A stretch of DNA of 10,503 nucleotides, from NCBI GenBank assembly GCA_964345695.1, contig CAYFSC010000109.1, positions 1 to 10,503 on the forward strand, given 5' to 3'. The translations under genes were made by a program, and so were the position numbers. The notes beneath the pieces were generated by a model. The model was not told the DNA's origin. It worked only from the letters and a program-made list of their open reading frames with translations, and searched no databases. The stretch's first letter is position 1; the number at the start of each line of letters is the position of its first letter. This DNA is from CAYFSC01 sp964345695. GTDB taxonomy: Bacteria; Bacteroidota; Rhodothermia; Rhodothermales; Salinibacteraceae. Positions 1 through 6,421 of this stretch are shown here, in pieces.

Positions 1-2
1 GC

Positions 3-263
3 TTCCTCGGGACGGTCATCGGGATGATTCGCGCGTTTATGCGCATCCAGGATCTGCAGGGCAATGTGAACCCGAGCGTGCTGGCTGGAGGCATCTGGGA
101 GGCCCTGATCACAACCGCCGGTGGACTCCTGGTGGGCATCCTGGCTCTCTTTGCCTACAACTTTTTGCTGAGTCGCATCCGCCGCCTCACGAACGACATG
201 GAACGCTCGGCCACCGACTTCATCGACCTGCTTCAAGAGCCGGTCTCTCCGCACGAGCGGTAA
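3..263 (+). CDS. exbB: MotA/TolQ/ExbB-type proton channel protein, C-terminal part (5' end outside window)
   Basis: The last 86 codons of a MotA/TolQ/ExbB-family inner-membrane protein; the reading frame is open to the left edge, so the start is missing. The fragment opens with LGTVIGMIRAF, the conserved block at the start of the penultimate helix in this family. A second membrane segment follows (about residues 31-58 of the fragment) containing EALITTAGGLLVGI, whose threonines match those lining the ion path in ExbB. The end is a short charged cytoplasmic tail. In the family, a pentamer of this subunit surrounds ExbD helices and uses the proton gradient to energise TonB or Tol partners. An ExbD gene follows 51 bp downstream on the same strand, supporting an ExbB/TolQ role over flagellar MotA. 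ExbB and TolQ cannot be told apart from this fragment. It ends in TAA. Confidence 0.9.
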   Translation, partial: FLGTVIGMIRAFMRIQDLQGNVNPSVLAGGIWEALITTAGGLLVGILALFAYNFLLSRIRRLTNDMERSATDFIDLLQEPVSPHER

Positions 264-314
264 CGCCGCGGTTGCTCTTCTCTTTGCCTCCCGCTCACCG
301 CCCGCCGTTTGCTC

Positions 315-716
315 ATGACGCTCGACTTCTCTCCTTCCCGCGAGCCGCTCACCTCCTTTAGTCTCGCCGGTATGGCCGACGTGGTGCTGCTGCTCCTGAT
401 CTTTTTCCTGCTGACCTCCAGTTTCATCCCGCAACTGGGCATCGAGGTCACGCTCCCGGAGGTCGACACCTCGGCTCCGGTGCAGGAAGACTATGTGACG
501 GTGGCGCTGACCGGCCAGGGCACCTTCTACGTGAACGGCGAGCGCGTGTCGCAGGCGCGACTGCTGCCCGCGATCCGTGCCTCCCGGTCGCCCTCCCAGA
601 GCGCTCTCGTCCTCCGCGCCGACCAGGGAGCTACGATCGGACAGTTTGCCACCGTTGCGTCGGCCGCCCAGGCGCTCAACCTGCGGGTTCTCATGGCCAC
701 GGAACGGCGTCAGTGA
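315..716 (+). CDS. exbD: ExbD/TolR-family biopolymer transport protein
   Basis: A 133-residue protein of usual ExbD length. It has a short cytoplasmic N-terminus (1-19), then one membrane helix (about 20-37) reading MADVVLLLLIFFLLTSS. Asp22 sits at the position of the essential membrane aspartate that carries protons in ExbD/TolR. The rest is a periplasmic domain with the family pattern: a beta-rich part with VTLPEVDTS, then FYVNGERVS, LVLRADQGATIG and a terminal helix and strand. It pairs with the ExbB-type subunit encoded 51 bp upstream, almost certainly in one operon. I chose the ATG at 315. A TTG two codons earlier (309) would only add two residues, and neither has a Shine-Dalgarno sequence, as is common in Bacteroidota. 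No tonB or tolA follows; the next gene is convergent. ExbD versus TolR is unresolved. Confidence 0.92.
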   Translation: MTLDFSPSREPLTSFSLAGMADVVLLLLIFFLLTSSFIPQLGIEVTLPEVDTSAPVQEDYVTVALTGQGTFYVNGERVSQARLLPAIRASRSPSQSALVLRADQGATIGQFATVASAAQALNLRVLMATERRQ

Positions 717-905
717 CGGATCGAGGACCGCCCTCCTGGCCCCTACCCGTGCCGGTTATACCAACGCCGCCTGCTTCGGGGGGCGAAGGATGGGAGGACA
801 GAGGGGCGCACAGATGGTTCGCGTTCATCCGTCCCATCATCCGTCTCCCCCTGACGCGAGGCCGAGGACCGACGGACGAAGTCAATCCTGTAAGCGGATC
901 CGGCT
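717..905. other. Non-coding gap between convergent exbD and comM
   Basis: These 189 bp lie between two convergent stop codons and hold no credible gene; translations are Pro/Arg/Gly-rich in all frames. A hairpin candidate occurs at 768-785. A 9-bp sequence, TCATCCGTC, is repeated at 825-833 and 837-845, 12 bp apart. No poly-T tract resembling a canonical intrinsic terminator is present on either strand. Confidence 0.6.
768..785 (+). terminator. Hairpin with UUCG loop, possible terminator after exbD
   Basis: CGCCT at 768-772 can pair with GGGCG at 781-785 (one T-G pair). Inside it, CTTCGG at 774-779 can form a C(UUCG)G tetraloop after a G-G mismatch. It lies 52 bp after the exbD stop. It lacks a following T run, so an intrinsic terminator is only a possibility; it could be a transcript-end structure. 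Confidence 0.25.
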
Positions 906-2456
906 TTATCCGTGCCACCAGTCGCGGTCGAGAGAGCGGTACTGGATGGCCTCCGACAGATGAACGGCCGCGATGGCCTCCCGACCGTCGAGGTCGGCCA
1001 GCGTACGAGCGACCTTGAGGATGCGCGTGTAGGCGCGGGCGCTCAGGCCCAGGCGTTCACTCGCCATCTTGAGCAGGCTCTGTCCTTCGTCGTCGATGGG
1101 GCACTCACGCTGAACGAGACGGGCGCCCATCTGGGCGTTGCAGTACACTCCGTCGGCCGCGGCGAAGCGCTGCTCCTGCCGGCGCCGTGCCCGGACCACC
1201 CGCGCTCGCACAGCGGAGGACGGCTCTCCCGGCTCCACGGCACTTAGCGACTCAAACTGTACGGGAGTGACCTCAACATGCAGATCGACCCGGTCCATCA
1301 GCGGGCCGCTGATGCGACCGAGGTAACGCTGCACGTGGGCCGGCGCGCAGACACACTCCCGGTGCGGATCGTTGAGGTGGCCGCACGGGCACGGGTTCAT
1401 GGACGCCACGAGCATAAAACGGGCCGGGTACCGGACGGTGGACGTGGCCCGGCTGATCGTGATGTGCCCCTCCTCCAGGGGCTGGCGCAGCACCTCCAGC
1501 ACCCGCCGTTGAAACTCCGGGAGTTCATCCAAGAACAAAACGCCGTTGTGAGCGAGCGAGATCTCGCCCGGCTGCGGATTGGCCCCCCCGCCGCACAATC
1601 CGGCGTCAGAGATGGTGTGATGGGGAGCGCGGAAGGGACGCGTCGTAACGATACCGTTTTCAGCCTGCAGACGTCCGCTGACCGAGTGAATCTTCGTCGT
1701 TTCAAGGGCTTCTTGCGACGAGAGCGGGGGCAGGATGCCGGGAACGCGCCGCGCCAGCATGGTCTTACCAGATCCCGGCGGCCCCACCATAAGCGCATTG
1801 TGTCCGCCGGCGGCGGCGACCTCCAGGGCGCGCTTCACATTGTCCTGGCCTTTCACATCCGAAAAGTCCAACGGATGGGTGCTCCCCGTGTCGAAAAGCG
1901 CCTCCATCTGCATCGATACGGGCTGTGGCCCGCCCGAACCGTTCGGGTTTTGGAGCACGTCGAAGGCATCGGTGATGGTATCAACCGGATACACGTCGAG
2001 CCCCTCGACCACAGCAGCTTCCTCGGCATTGGCGGCCGGCACGATGATCCCCGTCCGGCCCTCCTCACGGGCGCGAATGGCCATCGGCAGGACGCCCCGG
2101 ATGGGTCGCACGGCTCCGTTGAGCGCCAGCTCGCCCATCACCCAGAAGGACTGCAGGATCTCCGGGTCGATCAGGTCGGAGCTTGCCGCCACCCATCCGA
2201 CCGCGATCGGCAGATCGAACGCCGCGCTTTCTTTGGGAAGGTCGGCAGGAGCGAGGTTGACGGTAATGCGCCCCCACTGTACTGGCACCCCGTTGTTCTC
2301 CAGTGCGGCGCGCACCCGGTCAAAGCTTTCGCGGACGGCCGCCCGCGGAAGCCCCACCACGGTCAGGTCGCGCATGCCGGACGCCACGTTTGTTTCGATC
2401 TCGATAGGAAGGGCCTCGACGCCGTGCGTGGCACTGCTCCAGACTTGACTTAGCAT
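906..2456 (-). CDS. comM: YifB/ComM-family Mg-chelatase-like AAA+ ATPase
   Basis: A 516-residue protein matching the full length of the YifB/ComM family. Residues 1-185 form the N-terminal Lon-protease-like (ChlI-type) domain, with the family signatures VVGLPRAAVRES, ITVNLAPADLPKE and FDLPIAVG. The AAA+ core follows: Walker A GPPGSGKT at 225-232, FRAPHHTISDAGLCGGG at 275-291 and Walker B VLFLDE at 306-311. Four cysteines (356, 358, 368, 370; CPCG...CVC) form a probable zinc site, and RISGPLMDRVD (381-391) carries conserved arginines. The C-terminal helical domain contains LSARAYTRILKVARTLADL. In naturally competent bacteria ComM is a hexameric helicase that promotes branch migration during integration of imported DNA. 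In others the exact job is less clear. Start is the ATG at 2454-2456, immediately before the conserved LSQVWSSATHGVEA; no Shine-Dalgarno is seen. A small membrane-protein gene lies 139 bp upstream on the same strand. Confidence 0.96.
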   Translation of the reverse strand: MLSQVWSSATHGVEALPIEIETNVASGMRDLTVVGLPRAAVRESFDRVRAALENNGVPVQWGRITVNLAPADLPKESAAFDLPIAVGWVAASSDLIDPEILQSFWVMGELALNGAVRPIRGVLPMAIRAREEGRTGIIVPAANAEEAAVVEGLDVYPVDTITDAFDVLQNPNGSGGPQPVSMQMEALFDTGSTHPLDFSDVKGQDNVKRALEVAAAGGHNALMVGPPGSGKTMLARRVPGILPPLSSQEALETTKIHSVSGRLQAENGIVTTRPFRAPHHTISDAGLCGGGANPQPGEISLAHNGVLFLDELPEFQRRVLEVLRQPLEEGHITISRATSTVRYPARFMLVASMNPCPCGHLNDPHRECVCAPAHVQRYLGRISGPLMDRVDLHVEVTPVQFESLSAVEPGEPSSAVRARVVRARRRQEQRFAAADGVYCNAQMGARLVQRECPIDDEGQSLLKMASERLGLSARAYTRILKVARTLADLDGREAIAAVHLSEAIQYRSLDRDWWHG

Positions 2457-2595
2457 GTGCGGGGAGCGGTCCGTGGGACATTCACCGCGGCGCGCAGGGT
2501 GCCCGCCGCAGAGCGGTACCCTTCAGACACATGAGCGGCGAACTGCATAACGTCTCCGTCCTGCATTTCCCGGCCTCATCGTGCGCTTCCCGGTC

Positions 2596-3033
2596 TCAGT
2601 TCCGGTAGCGCAGAGCCCAGTGCAGCAGGCTGTCGCGCGTGGCCCAGGTCTCGTCGCCGGGGTCGGGCGTTTCGTCCACATCCGGAGGGAGGGATGGACC
2701 GCCACTCTTCACGGCCGTGCCGTGGTCGATGACGAACACTCCTGAGTGCTCGCTGATCTGGATGGCCCCCTGCCAGGCGCCGCCGTTGCCCGGGACGAGG
2801 GTTCGGGCCTCTTCCAATCGCCATCGCGTCCGCTGCATGGCAGGGGTCCCCAGCTCGTCGTGGACGCCCGGCTCCCCCACGGGCATGAGGCGATAGGGAC
2901 GAGGGGAGTCGTCCGGTTCCCGCCAGCGCGTAAGCAGGCGTCTTCCGCCCACGTACGCACCATAAACGAATCCGCCGCCGAGTACCCCAACGGCAACAAA
3001 CACCGCGAGCGTTGTCAAAATCCCTCCATTCAT
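2596..3033 (-). CDS. Small single-helix membrane protein of unknown function
   Basis: A 145-residue protein I do not recognise. One hydrophobic segment (about residues 4-28, with a glycine-rich GVLGGGFVYGAYVGG end) is followed by RRLLTRWRE. The positive-inside rule therefore predicts a very short outside N-terminus and a soluble cytoplasmic part of about 115 residues. That part holds a possible beta-rich stretch (IQISEHSGVFVIDHGTAV, 91-108), an acidic, proline-rich linker (about 114-127) and a terminal helix, DSLLHWALRYRN. I chose the ATG at 3031-3033 because it directly precedes the membrane helix. The reading frame stays open to 3510, but the upstream part is Arg/Ser/Pro-rich and runs into the opposite-strand metalloenzyme gene. 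The gene is 139 bp upstream of comM and could be co-transcribed with it. Coding status rests on the hydrophobic segment and placement only. Confidence 0.6.
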   Translation of the reverse strand: MNGGILTTLAVFVAVGVLGGGFVYGAYVGGRRLLTRWREPDDSPRPYRLMPVGEPGVHDELGTPAMQRTRWRLEEARTLVPGNGGAWQGAIQISEHSGVFVIDHGTAVKSGGPSLPPDVDETPDPGDETWATRDSLLHWALRYRN

Positions 3034-3430
3034 TGTTTGATGGATGCCGTCGTGAGTTCGGCACGCGACCGAATACGATCGGTGCACCGCAGTGTGTTGA
3101 GCAGTCGTAGCTGTTGTCAGAACAGCCACCCTTTTCACGGATGCTCCATTCTCAAGGTTTCTTTCACGGCGGCGCGAGAAGGAAATCGCAGGGGGACGTT
3201 TTTCACGGGCGACGGGGGCGCTGCTGCACCAATCGGCCCTGCGTGCCGGTACGGAATGAGAACCAGGGGCGTGGGAGAACGGGCGCGACCGGTTTTCATA
3301 TCCCAGAATGAGGTCGAGGGCCGCCGACGGCAAGGCCCGATGCGATTGCCTCGGGCGGCGTGGCTTTGGGGCGAACGCTCTTCCCGTCGGGGCGTTGGTT
3401 CTCTTCCTCGTGCTGATCCGACTCGCTTTC
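3034..3430. other. Long non-coding stretch between divergent genes
   Basis: 397 bp lie between the divergent starts of the small membrane protein and the metalloenzyme, and must hold both promoters. Open frames here are Arg/Pro-rich and match no family I know. Visible structure is a perfect 6-bp inverted repeat at 3110-3126 and three TTTCACGG-type octamers on the plus strand (3133-3140, 3162-3169, 3201-3208). No clear sigma70 or Bacteroidota-type (TTG/TAnnTTTG) promoter was found for either gene. Confidence 0.55.
3110..3126. other. Perfect inverted repeat, possible operator or hairpin
   Basis: GCTGTT (3110-3115) and AACAGC (3121-3126) are exact reverse complements around a 5-bp spacer GTCAG. 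The repeat lies about 77-93 bp before the start of the small membrane-protein gene, where a regulator site could sit. On the plus strand it is followed by a short TTTT at 3132-3135, so a weak hairpin is the alternative. Confidence 0.25.
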
Positions 3431-4360
3431 ATGCAACGCATCCTGTTCGTTTTTCTTGACGGCGTGGGCCTCGGGCCGTCCACCGCCACGAATCCGCTCG
3501 CAACCGCCACCTGGTCGGCCTTCGAGCGAATGGCCCACGGGCAACCCTGGGCTCAACCGTTCGACCCCGTGTGTTCGGACCGCCACGTGGTCCGCCCGAT
3601 CGACGCCACGCTCGGCATCGAGGGCCTTCCGCAGAGCGGAACCGGACAGGCCACCCTGTTCTCGGGCGTGAACGGAGCGGCGCTGGTCGGACGGCATTTC
3701 GGGCCGTTCCCGCACTCGGCCACGCACGAGGTGCTCGACACAAACAACCTCTTCCACCGGGTTCATGCCCTGCTGGCGGATTCCTCTCAGCCAGCCGCCT
3801 TCGCCAACGCTTATCCCCCGCAGTTCTTCGATCGGATCCAGCAAAGGGGGCGCTGGACCGTGACCACCCGCTGCTGCCACACAGCGGGCGTCGATGTGCG
3901 CGGCCTCGCCGACGTCCGAAACGGCCGGGCCCTGACCGCCGAACTGACCGGGGACGCCTGGCGGACGCGGCTCGATCTCGAAGTGCCAATCCTGACGGAG
4001 GCAGAGGCCGGGGCGCGGCTCGCTGCCCTCCATCGCGAGCATGCGCTGACGCTGTTCGAGTACTTTTTGACCGACAAGGTGGGCCACGGACGGCTGGACA
4101 CGTCCCCCACGCACATTCTTCGAGGCTTGGACCAATTCTTCGGGGCCCTCCTCGACACTCTCAACCCAGAGCACGAAACACTCGTCGTCACCAGCGACCA
4201 CGGGAATTTGGAAGACACAGAACGTCGTACGCACACGCGGAACCCGGTTCCACTGATCGTTCGGGGCTGGGCGGCGCCGTACTTCCAAGAAGCTACCTCG
4301 ATCGCAGACGTCACACCTTGCATTGTCACGGCACTGCGCCACGCGGCCCAAGACCAATAG
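3431..4360 (+). CDS. Alkaline-phosphatase-superfamily metalloenzyme (phosphoglycerate mutase/phosphopentomutase-like)
   Basis: A 309-residue protein with the metal-binding core shared by cofactor-independent phosphoglycerate mutase, phosphopentomutase and alkaline phosphatase. The first strand and metal aspartate are in RILFVFLDGVGLG (Asp10). QSGTGQATLFSGVN (68-81) carries the likely nucleophile Thr71, by analogy with the TGH motif of phosphopentomutase. The second metal set is TDKVGHG (Asp215, His219), TSDHGN (Asp256, His257) and HTRNPVP (His268). Nearly all expected ligands are present, so an active two-metal phospho-transfer or hydrolysis enzyme is likely. At 309 residues it is far shorter than true independent phosphoglycerate mutase (about 510), so that name would be unsafe. 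The insert between nucleophile and second metal site (about 85-205) is the probable substrate cap. The start at ATG 3431 puts the catalytic strand at the N-terminus; the in-frame extension to 3308 is rejected. It converges on the Yip1 gene with 29 bp between stops. The substrate is unknown. Confidence 0.88.
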   Translation: MQRILFVFLDGVGLGPSTATNPLATATWSAFERMAHGQPWAQPFDPVCSDRHVVRPIDATLGIEGLPQSGTGQATLFSGVNGAALVGRHFGPFPHSATHEVLDTNNLFHRVHALLADSSQPAAFANAYPPQFFDRIQQRGRWTVTTRCCHTAGVDVRGLADVRNGRALTAELTGDAWRTRLDLEVPILTEAEAGARLAALHREHALTLFEYFLTDKVGHGRLDTSPTHILRGLDQFFGALLDTLNPEHETLVVTSDHGNLEDTERRTHTRNPVPLIVRGWAAPYFQEATSIADVTPCIVTALRHAAQDQ

Positions 4361-4389
4361 CCCGTGCGTGCACGCCGGCGCCCGCCTGC

Positions 4390-4902
4390 TCACGTCAGCA
4401 TCGACATCCCGCCGAGGAGGATCCCCACCACGACGCTGAGCACGACGTACACGAGAAACCCGACGAACACGGTCAGGAAAGCCTTTGCGTTGTCGAGATC
4501 CAATCCCTGCCGCACGGCGATGAACCCGGCGACGAGCGACCAGATGGCGCCGACGAGCGCGCCGAGGCACGGGATCACCGCAAGGATCTGGGGTGCGTAG
4601 GCGAAGCCGATCACTCGAAGCATCTCTCCGAGGTCGGCACGGCCATCGAAGAGCCCCGTCCCGATCGCGTAGGTGATCCAGGACCACAACACCCATCCCA
4701 CAACGGCACTCACCAGAGTGGCCAGAAAGTTGGGAGCGACCCCACCCCCGGCCACGTTCGCGCCCAGTGCTCCGCCGATGCCGCTAAAGATGGCGGCCAC
4801 GACGACCACGCCCGCCGCCTGTCCGGTCGCAGTCGTGTCGTGTTCGATTTCTTCGAAAGTATGAACGTCCAGGCGAAAGACTCCAATTATGCGATCGAGC
4901 AT
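4390..4902 (-). CDS. Yip1-family integral membrane protein
   Basis: A 170-residue protein with about five predicted membrane segments: about 29-50, 58-82, 98-113, 114-131 and 141-165. The block FAYAPQILAVIPCLGALVG, followed by IWSLVAGFIAVRQGL, and then AKAFLTVFVGFLVYVV, is the recognisable signature of the bacterial Yip1 domain. The acidic N-terminus (DRIIGVFRLDVHTFEEIEHD) before helix 1 is also usual. Bacterial Yip1 proteins are small inner-membrane proteins without a firmly established biochemical role, so no function is assigned. The start at ATG 4900-4902 gives the normal family N-terminus. A longer in-frame start near 4980 would add 26 Arg/Ser-rich residues and consume the divergent promoter region. 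The gene is divergent from the oxidoreductase (99 bp between starts) and convergent with the metalloenzyme. Confidence 0.85.
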   Translation of the reverse strand: MLDRIIGVFRLDVHTFEEIEHDTTATGQAAGVVVVAAIFSGIGGALGANVAGGGVAPNFLATLVSAVVGWVLWSWITYAIGTGLFDGRADLGEMLRVIGFAYAPQILAVIPCLGALVGAIWSLVAGFIAVRQGLDLDNAKAFLTVFVGFLVYVVLSVVVGILLGGMSMLT

Positions 4903-4930
4903 GTCTGATATCGGAGAACGAGAAAGACTA

Positions 4931-4959
4931 TTGACTTTCCTTGAATCTCTCTCTAAGGT
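4931..4959 (+). promoter_or_regulatory. Candidate sigma70-like promoter for the oxidoreductase gene
   Basis: TTGACT (4931-4936, 5 of 6 to the -35 consensus) is followed, after exactly 17 bp, by TAAGGT (4954-4959, 3 of 6 to the -10 consensus). A start near 4966 would leave a leader of about 36 nt before the ATG at 5002. It lies in the most AT-rich patch of the divergent gap. The -10 match is weak, and Bacteroidota sigma factors prefer a different -7 box, so this is a candidate only. Confidence 0.4.
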
Positions 4960-5001
4960 ACGAACGCCTCGCCACAACATGAACCCGACTCGCCCCGTCT
5001 G

Positions 5002-6393
5002 ATGAGTGCTTCGCGTCGCGACTTCCTCAAGAAACTTGCGGCCTCGTCCGTAGCCGCCGGCCTGGTCCCGTCGGCCTTCACGGATCGTACGGTCCCGCTT
5101 TCCGCTCCCGAGCCGCCATCGTTTGCGGCCAACGACCGCATCCAGATGGCCACCGTCGGCATGGGTATCATTGGCTTTGCGAACACCCAGACGGCCCTCC
5201 AAATTCCTGGAGTTGAACTCGTCGCGGCGGCGGACTGCTACACCTCCCGTCTGGAGCGCACCAAGGAGCAGTTTGGCAGCGACGTCTTCACGACGCAGGA
5301 CTACCGCGACGTGCTCGACCGCTCCGATGTCGACGCGGTTCTCATCTGCACGCCCGACCACTGGCACGCGCCCATCGCGCGGGCGGCGATGGAGGCCGGA
5401 AAGGACGTGTACTGCGAGAAGCCCATGGCACACAGCCTGGAGGACGGCCAGGCAATGGTCGACACGCAGCAGGCCACGGGTCGCGTGCTGCAGGTCGGCA
5501 GCCAGTTCGCCAGCAACATCGCCGTTCAGAAAGCGCGCGAGCTCTACACGTCCGGGGCCATCGGGGAGCTCAACATGATCGAGGCCCGCTACAATCGGAA
5601 CTCGGCTCTGGGCGCCTGGCAGTACTCCATTCCCCCCAACGTTTCGGAGGACGACATTGCGTGGGAACGCTTCCTGGGCGACGCCCCCGACCGTGCGTTC
5701 GATCCGAAGCGCTTCTTCCGCTGGCGCAACTACTGGGACTACGGCACCGGCGTGGCCGGCGATCTCTTCGTACACCTTCTCACCACCGTGCACACGATCA
5801 CCCGCTCCGCCGGTCCCACCATGGTCACTTCCACCGGCGGACTCCGCCACTGGGACGACGGCCGCGACGTGCCCGACGTGCAAACGGCACTCTTCGAGTA
5901 TCCGACCACCGATGCTCATCCGCCGTTCACCCTGTCGCTGCAAACCAACCTCGCGGACGGCAGCGGCGGCGGGCAGACGTTTCGCTTCATTGGCAGCGAG
6001 GGCGCCATGCTGCTGGAAGGCACCCGCCTCACGCTCACTCAGGACGTGCGTACCGAACCCTCGGTGGACCAGCTCGTGGACGGCTACAACTCGGTCCGCA
6101 CCTTCTCGGAGGACGTGCGCGAGCAGTTCCGCGAGGCCTACCTCGCCGGCCACGATCCCTCGGAGCAGCCCGAGCAGCTCGAATCGACCACCGAGTTTCA
6201 AGCGCCCGACGGATACAGCGCCCGGCTCGACCACTTCGCCAACTTCTTCGCCGCCCTGCGCACCGACGAGCCGGTCATCGAGGACGTGGTCTTCGGGCAC
6301 CGAGCCGGAGCCGCGGCGCTGCTGTGCAACCGGAGCTACCGCGACGGGCAGCGCTACCACTGGGATCCGGAGGCGATGGAGATCGTGTCGTAA
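5002..6393 (+). CDS. Tat-exported Gfo/Idh/MocA-family NAD(P)-dependent oxidoreductase
   Basis: A 463-residue protein. The N-terminus has a twin-arginine export signal, SRRDFLKK (Arg5, Arg6), and a mild hydrophobic stretch AASSVAAGLVPSA, so export in folded form to the periplasm is predicted. The Rossmann domain follows, with the dinucleotide loop GMGIIG at 53-58, VAAADC at 74-79, the conserved ICTPDHWH at 115-122 and the catalytic-lysine motif CEKPM at 138-142. The C-terminal sheet domain holds GDLFVHLL; Asp254 and His258 keep the D-x3-H spacing of the catalytic pair in inositol dehydrogenase relatives. Family members oxidise or reduce sugars and cyclitols with tightly bound NAD(P), the exported ones resembling glucose-fructose oxidoreductase. 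The substrate cannot be read from the sequence, and no sugar pathway gene is nearby. The start at ATG 5002 directly precedes the Tat motif; no Shine-Dalgarno is seen. The stop is 4 bp from the convergent barrel gene's stop. Confidence 0.94.
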   Translation: MSASRRDFLKKLAASSVAAGLVPSAFTDRTVPLSAPEPPSFAANDRIQMATVGMGIIGFANTQTALQIPGVELVAAADCYTSRLERTKEQFGSDVFTTQDYRDVLDRSDVDAVLICTPDHWHAPIARAAMEAGKDVYCEKPMAHSLEDGQAMVDTQQATGRVLQVGSQFASNIAVQKARELYTSGAIGELNMIEARYNRNSALGAWQYSIPPNVSEDDIAWERFLGDAPDRAFDPKRFFRWRNYWDYGTGVAGDLFVHLLTTVHTITRSAGPTMVTSTGGLRHWDDGRDVPDVQTALFEYPTTDAHPPFTLSLQTNLADGSGGGQTFRFIGSEGAMLLEGTRLTLTQDVRTEPSVDQLVDGYNSVRTFSEDVREQFREAYLAGHDPSEQPEQLESTTEFQAPDGYSARLDHFANFFAALRTDEPVIEDVVFGHRAGAAALLCNRSYRDGQRYHWDPEAMEIVS

Positions 6394-6395
6394 CC

Positions 6396-6421
6396 GCTCA
6401 GAAGCTGGCGTTGAGCTGAGC
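6396..6421. terminator. Inverted repeat at the convergent gene ends, possible bidirectional terminator
   Basis: GCTCAG (6396-6401) and CTGAGC (6416-6421) are exact reverse complements around a 14-bp loop. The repeat begins in the 4-bp gap between stops and lies over the last codons of the barrel gene. It is symmetric and so could act on both strands, but neither side has a T run. The two genes must terminate inside each other or overlap as transcripts. Confidence 0.3.

Noticed and set aside
1278..2453. A 391-codon plus-strand frame opposite comM
   Set aside because: It is the mirror of the comM coding frame: His/Arg/Gly-rich with no recognisable domain. High GC removes stop codons from antisense frames.
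3308..3430. A 41-residue N-terminal extension of the metalloenzyme containing a short hydrophobic run (VGALVLFLVLIRLAF)
   Set aside because: The family begins at the catalytic strand encoded from 3431. The extension is Arg-rich, and the hydrophobic run is only about 15 residues with an internal Arg.
3034..3510. An N-terminal extension of the small membrane protein (in-frame starts up to 3510)
   Set aside because: It would overlap the start of the metalloenzyme gene by 80 bp, and the added sequence is Arg/Ser/Pro-rich without pattern. The ATG at 3033 sits right before the membrane helix.
4361..4389. CGTGCACG palindrome between the convergent metalloenzyme and Yip1 stop codons as a terminator
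   Set aside because: The palindrome is 8 bp with no loop and no T tract. The 29-bp gap shows no stable hairpin by eye.
3296..4696. A 466-codon minus-strand frame, and a 445-codon plus-strand frame at 3571-4908, across the metalloenzyme and Yip1 genes
   Set aside because: Both run through two convergent genes with clear families on their own strands and frames. Their translations are Arg/Pro/Gly-rich and resemble nothing.
4390..6360. A 656-codon minus-strand open frame that would fuse the Yip1 protein to a long N-terminal extension
   Set aside because: The extension is antisense to the well-supported Gfo/Idh/MocA gene and has no family signal. Only the last 170 codons, from ATG 4902, resemble a real protein.
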